A program made the translations under genes and the position numbers. The notes beneath the pieces are model-generated. The model saw only the letters and a list, made by a program, of their open reading frames with translations, searched no databases and had not been told where the DNA came from. Source: Pseudovibrio denitrificans JCM 12308 (GTDB taxonomy: Bacteria > Pseudomonadota > Alphaproteobacteria > Rhizobiales > Stappiaceae). Taken from it: a stretch of 64,000 nt of DNA. Position 1 is the first letter of the stretch, and each line of letters starts with the position of its first letter. Of this stretch, positions 48,941-58,397 are shown piece after piece. The stretch lies in the NCBI RefSeq assembly GCF_001310815.1, contig NZ_BAZK01000004.1, positions 310,001 to 374,000 of the forward strand, read 5' to 3'.

Positions 48941-49585
48941 ATGCTACCAAGTTTTGTTGATGAATCATTCCCACTTGGAATTTCCCTAGGGGCTTCTGTC
49001 AGAGTAGAAAAACGCAGTCAGGTCACACGGTTACTCAATGGCGCCGAAACGCGGAACGCCATCTGGAAGGGAACGCGACGGCATTTTGATATAGGCACCG
49101 GCTTGCGAGGCGCAGCTGACCTGCACCGCGTCCTCTCCTTCTTCGAAAAAGTAGGCGGTCGTGTGTGTGGATTCAGATTCCGCGACCCCATGGACCACAA
49201 ATCCTGTGCATTTGACGGAACACCCTCCGCAACCGATGTCACCCTCGGCACCGGAGATGGCACCACCGCATCCTTCCAGCTGATCAAGCAGGTTGGGGCT
49301 GCTGGCGTGGAATGGCAACGCAAGATCACCAAGCCAGTGGCCGGAACTCTCTCAGTCGCCGTAGATGGCCAACTGAAAACTGTCGGCAGCGATGTCCTGC
49401 TCAATCCGCTGACAGGTATTCTCCAATTTCAAGCTGGCCACATTCCCACCAACCATCAGGTGGTCACCGCTGGTTTCCTGTTTGATACACCCGCTCGTTT
49501 TGAGAGCGACCAACTGGAAATCAATCTCCTGCACTTTGAGGCAGGGCAGGTGCCGTCCATCCCGCTTGTCGAACTTCTCAGCTAA
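48941..49585 (+). CDS. GTA distal tail protein, DUF2460 (gp12)
   Basis: A 214-residue DUF2460 (TIGR02217) protein, with FVDESFPLGISLGASV at the start, SQVTRLLNGAETRNAIWKGTRRHFDIG (core: GAETRNAIWKGTRRHFDIG) and GFRFRDPMDHKSC. The ATG at 48941 is preceded by GGAGGGGGAA. It follows gp11 after 210 bp, an unusually large gap for this cluster. Confidence 0.9.
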   Translation: MLPSFVDESFPLGISLGASVRVEKRSQVTRLLNGAETRNAIWKGTRRHFDIGTGLRGAADLHRVLSFFEKVGGRVCGFRFRDPMDHKSCAFDGTPSATDVTLGTGDGTTASFQLIKQVGAAGVEWQRKITKPVAGTLSVAVDGQLKTVGSDVLLNPLTGILQFQAGHIPTNHQVVTAGFLFDTPARFESDQLEINLLHFEAGQVPSIPLVELLS

Positions 49586-49606
49586 CTTAACCTCGCGAGT
49601 ATCCTC

Positions 49607-50493
49607 ATGTTCAACGCTGCTTTGAAAGAACACCTGAATGGTGAAAGCACCACTGCGGCCTATTGTTGGCGACTAACAGCGCTTTCCGGCCTCAGTCTTG
49701 GCTTCACTACTCATGATCAACCATCATGCTGCTTGGCAAAACATATGAGCCAGGGTTCGGGCTGGATGGGTCGCAGGCCATGGCTCAATCGGATTTTCAG
49801 GCCGGACAGGAAGAAGCGCTGGGCTTTCTTTCCTCAGAGAGCCTGAGTGAAAAAGACCTAAGCGCAGGCCTCTGGGACAATGCGGAGGTCGAGGTCTATC
49901 TGGTCAACTGGCAAAAACCGGAGCAACACGAGCTTCTGAGGCGAGGCACGCTGGGTGAAGTTACACGAGACGCCAATGTCTTCCGCGCCGAGTTCCGCTC
50001 ACTGGCCGCCAAACTCTCTGAACCCAAAGGCCGACAACTCTCCCACCAATGTCACGCAGATCTGGGAGATTCCAAATGCGGGATTGATCTGAACGCTGCC
50101 ACCTATGCGAGACAAGTGAGTATCATCGGCAAGGACACCGCCAATCGGCTGATCATCGAAGGAAATGCTGACATCACCGCAGGCTGGTGGTCTTTCGGCA
50201 AACTCGAGTTCCAATCCGGCGCGTATGCCAATCATCCTTTACGCATAGCCAGCCACACCATTGAGCAAAGCACGCACAAGCTGGCTCTTTGGGCACCGCT
50301 GGTGCTTGAGCAAACTTATCCCATCACAGCAAACATCTCTGCTGGCTGTGACAAAGGTTGGGGCACGTGTCAGGCAAAGTTCCAAAACGCCACAAACTTC
50401 CGTGGCTTCCCGCACATGCCCGGTAATGACTTCATCCTCAAAGGCCCTGAACCCCAATCCGCCGCCAACAACGGCGAAAAGCTGGTGGGGTGA
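49607..50493 (+). CDS. GTA tail hub protein, DUF2163 (gp13), one frame break
   Basis: About 295 residues over two frames. The first gives MFNAALKEHLNGESTTAAYCW through GLSLGFTTHDQP. The second continues as IMLLGKTYEPGFGLDGSQAM and includes WDNAEVEVYLVNW, RGTLGEVTRDANVF and GCDKGWGTCQAKF. The break at about 49724 (CAA-CC|ATC-ATG) is consistent with one missing base. DUF2163 proteins form the tail hub and carry a conserved cysteine cluster (CHADLGDSKCGID, SAGCDKGWGTC) that may bind an iron-sulfur cluster in the GTA particle. Confidence 0.88.
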
Positions 50494-50495
50494 AC

Positions 50496-50936
50496 ATGCA
50501 GCAAAACCCGCAAGCACTCCTGCGAGAAGCCCGCAGCTGGATCGGCACCCCTTACCAACATCAGGCTTCCCGGAAGGGAGCAGGGTGCGACTGTCTCGGC
50601 TTTATCCGCGGCCTCTACCGCTTCCTGCATGGCTCAGAGCCATCTGTCCCCGCTGATTATGCCCCGGAATGGGCGGAGCTGAAGGGAGAAGACCTGCTGC
50701 TCAAAGCTGCGCACCGATATCTCCACCAGGTGAAAGGCCTGCTGCATCAGCCAAAACCCGCAGATGTCATCGTGTTCCGCTGGGCGCCTCAAAGCCCATG
50801 CAAACACCTCGGTCTCATGAGCAGCAATGATCACTTCCTCCACGCCTATGAAGCGGTCGGCGTGGTTGAAAGCCCTCTGGTGCCCATGTGGCGCAATAAG
50901 ATTGCAGGGCGTTTTTCATTCTTCCCAATTGATTGA
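50496..50936 (+). CDS. GTA tail peptidase, NlpC/P60 (gp14)
   Basis: A 146-residue cell-wall peptidase. The catalytic Cys is in GAGCDCLGFIRGLYRF (about 30-37), and the His is in CKHLGLMSS (about 106-113). It is expected to cut recipient or donor peptidoglycan from the tail tip. The ATG at 50496 lies 3 nt after the gp13 stop. Confidence 0.9.
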   Translation: MQQNPQALLREARSWIGTPYQHQASRKGAGCDCLGFIRGLYRFLHGSEPSVPADYAPEWAELKGEDLLLKAAHRYLHQVKGLLHQPKPADVIVFRWAPQSPCKHLGLMSSNDHFLHAYEAVGVVESPLVPMWRNKIAGRFSFFPID

Positions 50937-50954
50937 TCCGGAAAGGACAAAGCC

Positions 50955-53900
50955 ATGGCAACAATGGTGCTCTCAAATGTTGGCGCAGCTGTTGGCAGTG
51001 CAATCGGAGGCCCCATCGGAGCCATAGCCGGACAAGCATTGGGCGCGCTGGGCGGTGCGTGGATCGATCAGCAGATCTTCGGGCAGGACCGGGAAGTCTC
51101 TGTCGGTAAACTGGGTGATTTGCAACTGCAAACCGCCGCCGAAGGGGCTTCGCTGCCCTTTGTTTATGGCCGCGTCCGTGTCACCGGAAACATCATCTGG
51201 GCAACGCGTCTGGAAGAGGTGGTCTCCGAAGAAAAGCAGGGTGGCAAATCAGCAGGCTCTTCCACCACCGTCACCAGCCACAGCTACTTTGCCAACTTCG
51301 CTGTCGCTCTGTGCGAAGGCCCCATCACCGCTGTTCGCCGCGTATGGGCTAATAGCAAGCAGCTGGACACCTCTTCAATCAACATGCGCGTTCATCTGGG
51401 CACTGAAGACCAGCAGCCCGATCCGCTTATTGAGGCCAAGCAGGGCACTGCACCAGCCTATAAAGGAACCGCCTATGTTGTGTTTGAACGCCTGCCACTG
51501 GCTGAGTTTGGCAACCGCATCCCGCAACTCTCATTCGAGATACTCCGTTCCATCGAACCACTGGAGCAGCAGATCAAAGCCGTCACGCTCATCCCCGGAG
51601 CTGGCGAGTTCACCTATCATCCGCAGGAGATCATTGAAGACATCTCCCCCGGCAACACCCGAAGTGTGAACCGACACGGCAAGGATGAGGAAACCGATCT
51701 GGTCCGCTCTCTGGATGAGCTTCAGGCCCTGTGCCCCAACCTGAAAAGCGTGGCGCTGGTCGTCTCATGGTTTGGTGATGATCTGCGCGCCTCTCACTGC
51801 ACCATTCAGCAAAGTGACCTATCAGACCACCCAGCATCTGCCCGAAAACTGGAGTGTCGCAGGCCTGAGCCGCTCCGAGGTGCCGGAGGTCTCTCGCATC
51901 AACGACAGACCAGCTTATGGCGGCACACCCTCAGACGCCTCTGTCACAGAAGCCATCAAGGAACTGAAACGCCGGGGCCTCAAAGTCATGTTCTATCCGT
52001 TCATTATGATGGACATCCCCGACGACAACGAGCTGCCCGACCCGTACGGTGCCGCCAAGCAATCCAGCTATCCATGGCGCGGACGTATCACCTCAGATAT
52101 CGCATCAGGCCAGTCTGGAACGCCACAGGGCACGAGTGCCGTCATATCCCAGATAGATGCCTTCGTCGGCACCGGCAACGACTGGCGCTTTCGCCGTTTC
52201 ATCTTGCACTATGCCAATCTGGTGAAGTCCGCAGGCGGTGTGGAGGCCTTCCTGATCGGCTCAGAACTGCGCGGCCTCACCCAATGCTGGGCAGGCGGCG
52301 GTTCTTTCCCCTTCGTGGGCCACCTGCAAGCACTGGCAGCTGAAGTCCGTCAGATCATCGGTACCGAAACCAAACTCTCTTATGCCGCAGACTGGAGCGA
52401 GTACGCTGGCTACAGCCCCCAATCCGGCGATCTGCGCTTCCCGACCGATCCATTGTGGGGACACGAAGACATAGATTTCGTTGGCATCGACAACTACCTG
52501 CCGCTCACAGACTTACGAGAGGAAGATAGCACCCAGTCCAGCTACGACCTGAGTGAGCTGAGAGCAGGAGTAGCCTCAGGCGAGTATTACGATTGGTACT
52601 ACGCAAGCGATGAGGACCGTACTTCCAAAACCCGCAGCCCCATCACGGACGGCGCCCACAACAAGCCGTGGGTGTTCCGTCAGAAAGACCTGAAAAACTG
52701 GTGGCAAAATCAGCACTTCGAACGTGTTGGGAACAGTGAGCAAACCACGCCAACCCCTTGGACACCGCAGTCCAAACCCATCTGGTTCACTGAACTCGGC
52801 TTTCCTGCCGTCGATAAAGGCACCAATCAGCCCAACGTCTTTGTTGATCCCAAGTCCGCTGAAAGTGCCTTGCCGCACTTCTCCAATGGACAGCAGGACG
52901 ACCTTGTCCAGCGCCGCGCTCTGGAAGCAAGCCTCAGCTATTGGGGCAAGGATCACCCCGACTGGCCTCAGGGCGACAACCCAACTTCAAGCCTGTATGC
53001 GGGGAACATGGTAGAGGCTGACAACATCTTCCTCTGGACATGGGACGCTCGCCCGTATCCCGAGTTTCCTACCTATGCTGATATCTGGGCAGACGGTCAA
53101 AACTGGCAGCTCGGCCACTGGCTCACAGGACGACTGGGAACATTGTCTGCCTCTGGTCTCATCCGCGCCATGCGTGATGACTTCGGGCATACACAAGACC
53201 TCACAGAAATCGCAGAACTGGGAGAAACCATCGAAGGCCTGACCGTCGCCGGTCCAACTTCGTTGCGATCTGCGCTCACGCCCATCCTGCAACTGACCGG
53301 CGGCATCGCCGTTGACCGCGGCACCCATCTGGCTGTTCTCCCCAAATACGCGGCAACAGTAGCGAGCGGGAAACTGGGCCTTGGCGATCTTTGGGAGGCT
53401 GATGAAGGAGAGGAGGGATACATCTCCATAAACCGCAACGATGGCAACGACTTGCCCGCAGAGCTGCGCTTGCGGGGAATGGATCCCAACAACGACTTCG
53501 AAGCCCTTGTGGTGGCATCCCGCCGACTGGAAGGCATGGACCGTCGCACCTCTACCCTTCAGCTCCCCATCACCACATCATTGCCGATGGCCAGAAAACT
53601 CGTCGAAAAGATGCACCAGTCATTCTGGTTGGATCGTGAAACCCTCCAGTTCAAACTCGCCTTGAACAACGTGGACCTGAAGCCGGGTGATATTGTCGAG
53701 TTGCCGGGTGAGCTATTGAAGGAAGACAACACTGCAATTCAATGCCTCATCTCCGAGGTCTCCTCAGGCGCTCATATGGATGTGCAAGCCATTCGGTTGC
53801 TCGGGGAACCAACAGTCACGATAGCTTCCAGCCCAGACAACACCGCACAACCATCCTTTAACGACACCACCTCAGGCCCGCCGATTGCTCGCATTCTGGA

Positions 53901-54837
53901 CCTGCCCCGGTTCCACAGCGAAGGCCCCGATGACGGCAGCCCTGTCATTGCCATCTACAACGGCAACTGGCCCAGTGCTTACCAAGTCTATGCCTCCAGT
54001 TCAGGAGAAGAGTTCACGCCCCTGATGCAAGTCTCAGAACCAGCCGTTATGGGCACGTTGCAAGCGCCACTTGAAAGCGGCCCATGTTGGCGTTGGGATA
54101 CGGCCTCCGAAATCATCGTGAAACTCTATGGTGGGCAAACGCAGAGCCGCAAACTGCTGGATGTACTAGCTGGTGCAAATGCTTGTGCGGTTCGCAAAGG
54201 TGATCAATGGGAGGTGATACAGTTCTGTAATGCAGAGCTGGTCGCACCCATGACCTACAAACTCAGCAAGCTGCTCAGAGGCCAACTGGGTACCGAGCAT
54301 CTTGTCGGGATCACAGCTCCCACAAATGCTGAGTTCATCCTGCTCAACCAGTCTCTGCCCAAGCTGCCATGGACCAGCGATAAGGCAGGCGTGGCGCTTT
54401 CGTATCGTGTGGTCCCTGCTGGAAAGCCATTGGGTTTCAAATGGGCGGCGAACCTGAGCTACGAAGGCGGTCAAACCGCGCTGAAGCCCTTCGCACCAGT
54501 CCACCTCAAAGCAACCGTTCAGGAGAACGGTGACCTCGCCCTCAACTGGATTCGCAGAACAAGGTGGGAAGGGGACAGTTGGGCCACGTCAGATATCCCG
54601 GTGCAGGAAGATAAACTAGCGTTTTCCCTCAAGATCTCGCACAAACCTGCGGGTGAAACGGACCAAGTCCTTCTGAAAACCTACGAAACCTCAACAGAAC
54701 AGCTCGTTATTCCGAAAGCAGATCTGTTGCAGATGTTGGGGGCCGGAACACATGTTTTGACCTGCGAAGTTGCTCAAAAGTCGACTAAATTCGGATTGGG
54801 GACAACTGCAGATTGCTTGGCAAGCGTAACACTTTAA
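50955..54837 (+). CDS. GTA megatron-like baseplate protein (gp15), one frame break
   Basis: A protein of about 1293 residues over two frames. The start is a glycine-rich hydrophobic segment (VGAAVGSAIGGPIGAIAGQALG) that may insert in a membrane. The first frame reads to DDLRASHCTIQ, and the second continues as KVTYQTTQHLPENWSVAGL. The frame change at about 51810 implies one extra base, unlike the other breaks in this window. The rest shows a TIM-barrel-like region (DIDFVGIDNYLPLTDLRE, KPIWFTELGFPAVDKG) and a long beta-rich C-terminus. In GTA particles this protein forms the baseplate tip and contacts the recipient cell. Confidence 0.88.
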
Positions 54838-54953
54838 CAAGTGCTTTTACCGGATTATTTGCAAAGCAAGCCAAGAAACATCACAGACCCCAGAGAATCT
54901 GCTAGGTCTTTGTTTTGAAATAAATAACACCTCGTTCATGTGAGGTTCAGCCA

Positions 54954-55268
54954 GTGCCGGTTAGAAGACGCCTTATGAGACACCAACTCCACAACCTCTT
55001 ATCTCGCTCATTGATGGCACTGGCTTTGGCGACAGCGGTCTTCACCTGGTCTGCACCTGCGCAGGCAGCGTGTTTGTCCTCCAGCCAGACCCGGCAAGCC
55101 GTCGCCAGCGGTCAGGCGCGTCCGCTTGGCTCCTTGCGGGTCAACGGGCAGATCCTTTCAGCCAAGCTGTGTGAGCGAGGCGGTGGGTTGGTCTATGTGC
55201 TCTCCGTGCTCAACAACGGCAATGTTTCGCAAGTGACATTGGATGCACGAACAGGGCGCCGGTTGTAA
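54954..55268 (+). CDS. Small exported PepSY-like protein upstream of feuP
   Basis: A 104-residue protein (or 97 if the ATG at 54975 is used). A signal peptide ends at AQA-ACLSS near residue 38. The mature part has two cysteines (ACLSS, LCERGG) and a PepSY-like end (GGLVYVLSVLNNGNVSQVTLDARTGRR; core: GNVSQVTLDARTG). In Sinorhizobium the small periplasmic FeuN encoded before feuPQ restrains the FeuQ kinase. Position and type suggest the same role here, but sequence identity to FeuN is not established. Confidence 0.7.
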   Translation: MPVRRRLMRHQLHNLLSRSLMALALATAVFTWSAPAQAACLSSSQTRQAVASGQARPLGSLRVNGQILSAKLCERGGGLVYVLSVLNNGNVSQVTLDARTGRRL

Positions 55269-55365
55269 CTGCGCCGCGAAGAACTCTGGATAGAGATTTT
55301 TCTGCCCGAATTTGAACGAATTTAAACGGCGATATAAGCCTGAATGCTGGTGCGGGGTACCTCTT

Positions 55366-56031
55366 ATGCGAATGTTGATCGTTGAAGATGATCGCGATTT
55401 GAACAGACAGCTGTGTGAAGCACTGGAAGATGCTGGCTACGTTGTCGACAAAGCATATGACGGCGAGGAAGGTCATTTCCTCGGCGATACCGAACCTTAT
55501 GATGCTGTCATTCTGGATCTTGGCTTGCCGCAGATGGATGGTCTCAGCGTTCTGGAACGTTGGCGCCGGGACGGCCACTCCATGCCAGTCCTCATCCTCA
55601 CAGCCCGTGATCGCTGGAGTGACAAGGTCGCAGGCATTGATGCAGGCGCAGATGATTACGTCGCCAAGCCATTCCATATGGAAGAAGTGTTGGCACGGGT
55701 GAGAGCACTGGTCCGCCGCGCTGCCGGTCTGGCTTCCAACGAGATCTCAATCGGTGACATTGTTCTGGATACCAAAGCAGGCAAAGTGACGAAAAACGGC
55801 ATGTCCGTGAAGCTCACCTCCCACGAGTTCCGCTTGCTGTCCTACCTCATGCACCACAAAGGCAGAGTGATCTCCAGAACCGAATTGGTCGAGCATCTCT
55901 ATGACCAGGACTTTGATCGCGACTCCAACACCATCGAAGTGTTTGTAGGCCGCCTGCGCAAGAAGTTTGGCAGCTCCTTGATCGAGACCGTGCGCGGTCT
56001 GGGCTACAGGTTACAGGAAGAAGATGCCTGA
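55366..56031 (+). CDS. feuP: FeuP-like response regulator (OmpR/PhoP family)
   Basis: A 221-residue regulator. The receiver domain has the acidic pair Asp8-Asp9 (VEDD), phospho-acceptor Asp51 (ILDLGLPQMDG) and the Lys in VAKPFHMEE. The C-terminal OmpR-type winged helix (about 125-220) contains LTSHEFRLLSYLMHHKG and RDSNTIEVFVGRLRKKFG. Similarity of the sequence and the gene order (small exported gene, regulator, kinase, then ccmI) match rhizobial FeuP, which controls envelope and osmoadaptation genes. An ATG at 55366 is chosen over upstream extensions because the receiver domain starts at once. Confidence 0.88.
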   Translation: MRMLIVEDDRDLNRQLCEALEDAGYVVDKAYDGEEGHFLGDTEPYDAVILDLGLPQMDGLSVLERWRRDGHSMPVLILTARDRWSDKVAGIDAGADDYVAKPFHMEEVLARVRALVRRAAGLASNEISIGDIVLDTKAGKVTKNGMSVKLTSHEFRLLSYLMHHKGRVISRTELVEHLYDQDFDRDSNTIEVFVGRLRKKFGSSLIETVRGLGYRLQEEDA

Positions 56032-57445
56032 TAAGACCAGCCCAGACAGCAAACAGTCGCAAACTTCCTTAAGTTGGAACGTGATCGGTTACATCCGCAA
56101 GAAGCAGCAGGCATCATTGGCATGGCGTCTGATTTTTGTTGCTGGCTTGTGGGCGTTGGTCAGTCTGGTCGTTGCCGGTGCCATCCTCGTTGCTCTGTTC
56201 CGTGAAGCTGGTGAAAAGGCGCTCGATGAACGCCTTGAAGTGCATATGACCGCAATCGTCAGTGCGCTTGCTGCTGATGAGGCACAGAAATACTCCGCCC
56301 TGCGCCGCATCGGTGATCCTCGCTTCTCCATGCCGCTTTCCGGTTGGTACTGGACGGTCCAGCGCAATGGCAAAGTCCTTTACGAAAGTGACTCGCTCTT
56401 TGGTGACACGCTCAGCCTAAAGCCCATGAACGGAGAGCTGGCGCTGACACGTAACATTATTGGCCCTGCTGGCCGTGAGCTCCGCGTGCTGCAAAAACGC
56501 ATCCAGTTTGGTGGGCTTCAACCCGTCACAATCGCCGTGGCTGGCAGCACGAAAGAACTGGGTGAAAGCACTGCGTCCTTTGCTTGGCAGGCTGCCATTA
56601 CCCTTGGCATTCTGGGCCTGGGTCTTGTTGCTGCGATCTTCCTGCAGGTCCGCTTCGGTCTGCGTCCTCTGACAGAACTTCAGGAAAGTCTGGGCCGCGT
56701 CCGTCAGGGAAAAGAAGAGGAAGTTCAGGAAAATCTGCCAAAAGAGCTGAAGCCGCTTGCCGTTGAACTCAACGCTTTGATCCATTCCAACCGGGAAGTC
56801 GTGGAACATTCCAGAACTCAGGTTGGAAATCTTGCTCATGCCCTGAAAACGCCTCTGTCTGTCATTACCAACGAAGCCCGAAGCTCAGATGAACCACTCG
56901 CTCTGAAGGTTTCCGAGCAAGCAGATATAATGAGGGGCCAAGTTCAGCACTATCTGGAAAAGGCACGTATGGCGGCACAGCGCCGTGTGATTGGTGTGTC
57001 CTGTGAAGCCGCTCCTGTGGTGACACGCATGGCACGGGCGATGGAGAAAATCCATCGTGACAAACAGCCAGAATTCACGGTCGATATGGATGAGACTCTG
57101 TTGTTCCGAGGTGAGCAGCAAGATCTGGAAGAAATCCTTGGGAATTTGTTGGATAACGCCTGCAAGTGGTGTGATAAAAAAGTGTCAGTGACGCTGAAAA
57201 ACAACAATTCCTCTGCGTCACTTATCAGTCTGATCGTAGAAGACGACGGGCCGGGACTGGGTGCGGACGAGAAGAAACGTGCGCTGCGCAGAGGTCAAAG
57301 ACTGGATGAGACCGTACCGGGAACAGGTTTGGGTTTGTCCATAATTGTTGACATTGCAGGGATTTACGGTGGTTCGTTTGAACTGGGCGATAGTGAGTTG
57401 GGCGGTTTGAAAGCAACGGTGATCTTGCCGTCTCTGACAATCTGA
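56024..57445 (+). CDS. feuQ: FeuQ-like sensor histidine kinase
   Basis: A 473-residue membrane kinase. Two membrane helices (about 29-52 and about 188-210) enclose a periplasmic sensor loop, then a linker (HAMP-like), the dimerisation/H-box VGNLAHALKTPLSVI (His about 273) and the ATPase domain (NLLDNACKW, DDGPGLGADEK, GTGLGLSIIVD). It overlaps feuP by 8 nt. The sensed signal is unknown; FeuN-like restraint is suggested by the upstream small protein. Confidence 0.88.
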   Translation: MPDKTSPDSKQSQTSLSWNVIGYIRKKQQASLAWRLIFVAGLWALVSLVVAGAILVALFREAGEKALDERLEVHMTAIVSALAADEAQKYSALRRIGDPRFSMPLSGWYWTVQRNGKVLYESDSLFGDTLSLKPMNGELALTRNIIGPAGRELRVLQKRIQFGGLQPVTIAVAGSTKELGESTASFAWQAAITLGILGLGLVAAIFLQVRFGLRPLTELQESLGRVRQGKEEEVQENLPKELKPLAVELNALIHSNREVVEHSRTQVGNLAHALKTPLSVITNEARSSDEPLALKVSEQADIMRGQVQHYLEKARMAAQRRVIGVSCEAAPVVTRMARAMEKIHRDKQPEFTVDMDETLLFRGEQQDLEEILGNLLDNACKWCDKKVSVTLKNNNSSASLISLIVEDDGPGLGADEKKRALRRGQRLDETVPGTGLGLSIIVDIAGIYGGSFELGDSELGGLKATVILPSLTI

Positions 57446-57643
57446 ACTGATTTGGGGCAGGGGTTGCATCTGTTTCAAACAGTACTGATAGTAAGTGTAA
57501 CTGTGTTTTAAGGGGTTGCTCCACGGAAGTGTTTTCAAGCTAATGGCGCTGCTTTGGTTTGAGGACTCTGCGGAGAGGCCTTGGAAAGGACAAAAGTTCC
57601 TTTCTGCAAAACTGATAAGTCGCAGAAGCGACAATGAGGATGC

Positions 57644-58102
57644 ATGTTGGTGCGAAACTGGAAAAAACTGATGGTCTTGCCTGTAGTCGTTAGCGGTTTA
57701 GCTGGCTGCGCTACATCTGACCATGTCACCAGCGCGAGTGCCGATGATTCCTCCTCATCCATCTTCGGCTTCTGGTCGTCTGACAGTGAGCAAAACGCTG
57801 CGGCCCATGCTGCAATTGACAGTGCCACGGAAGGTCAGCTGAAACAGCTGCTCAGAAGTGGTGATCTGGACACCGTTTACAAAGCACAAAGCAAAGCCCT
57901 CAACGCATCCGATGCAGGCAACAAGGTTGTCTGGCGCAACCGATTCTCTGGCGCGCAGGGCACTGTGAAGTCTGGTCCCGTTTATTACGTCAACGATCGT
58001 CGCTGCCGCGATTTCCAGCACACCATCGCTTATGATGAAAAAACGCAGGTAATCAAAGGCGCTGCGTGTAAAGATGGCGAACGCTGGGCTGCGCTGAACT
58101 AG
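57644..58102 (+). CDS. Surface-antigen-like lipoprotein
   Basis: A 152-residue protein. The lipobox is LAGC (residues 19-22). The C-terminus (CRDFQHTIAYDEKTQVIKGAACKDGERW; core: RRCRDFQHTIAYDE) matches the RT0821/Lpp0805-type outer-membrane surface protein pattern of paired cysteines around a C-terminal strand. The serine-rich segment after the lipobox is low complexity. No phage or transport role is apparent. Stands alone between feuQ and an unknown gene. Confidence 0.8.
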   Translation: MLVRNWKKLMVLPVVVSGLAGCATSDHVTSASADDSSSSIFGFWSSDSEQNAAAHAAIDSATEGQLKQLLRSGDLDTVYKAQSKALNASDAGNKVVWRNRFSGAQGTVKSGPVYYVNDRRCRDFQHTIAYDEKTQVIKGAACKDGERWAALN

Positions 58103-58397
58103 TCCAACTCCCCAAACCACATGATTTTAGCTGAAGGAAACGCATCTTTCGCATGCGGAAAGTCGCGCTTATCAAGATTTGATTAAGCAATTCCGCCGAT
58201 AGTTTTGATCAACTAATACAATTTTAGCGGTTGTTGTCTGCTAGAGCGCGTTTCCGAAAAGCAAGTTCGTTTTTGGAAGAAGAGGCGCTCAAACAAGAAG
58301 CCAGAGCTCGTTAAGCGGATCTAGTGAGCTTTGAGGGATTGAGAGCCGGGCGTGTGTTTGTCCGGTCAGAGTAAAGCTGAGTACCAGAGAGATTTGG
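58103..58397. other. Intergenic region with a degenerate palindrome
   Basis: About 295 bp. It contains GAGCGCG-TTTCCGAAAAGC...TTTTTGGAAG...GGCGCTC at 58244-58290, a diverged relative of the 45-bp repeat, and no recognisable gene. Confidence 0.5.
58244..58290. repeat. Degenerate copy of the palindromic repeat
   Basis: Arms GAGCGC/GCGCTC enclose TTTCCGAAAAGC and TTTTTGGAA, resembling the CCGAAAAG...TTTTCGG core of the repeats at 40.2 and 61.2 kb, with several mismatches. Confidence 0.5.

Noticed and set aside
48727-48960. 77-codon frame between gp11 and gp12
   Set aside because: It lies across the hairpins and the gp12 start and has no ribosome site or recognisable sequence.
40365-54837. Active prophage
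   Set aside because: No integrase, repressor, replication, lysis or attachment sites, and the gene order matches a GTA structural cluster.
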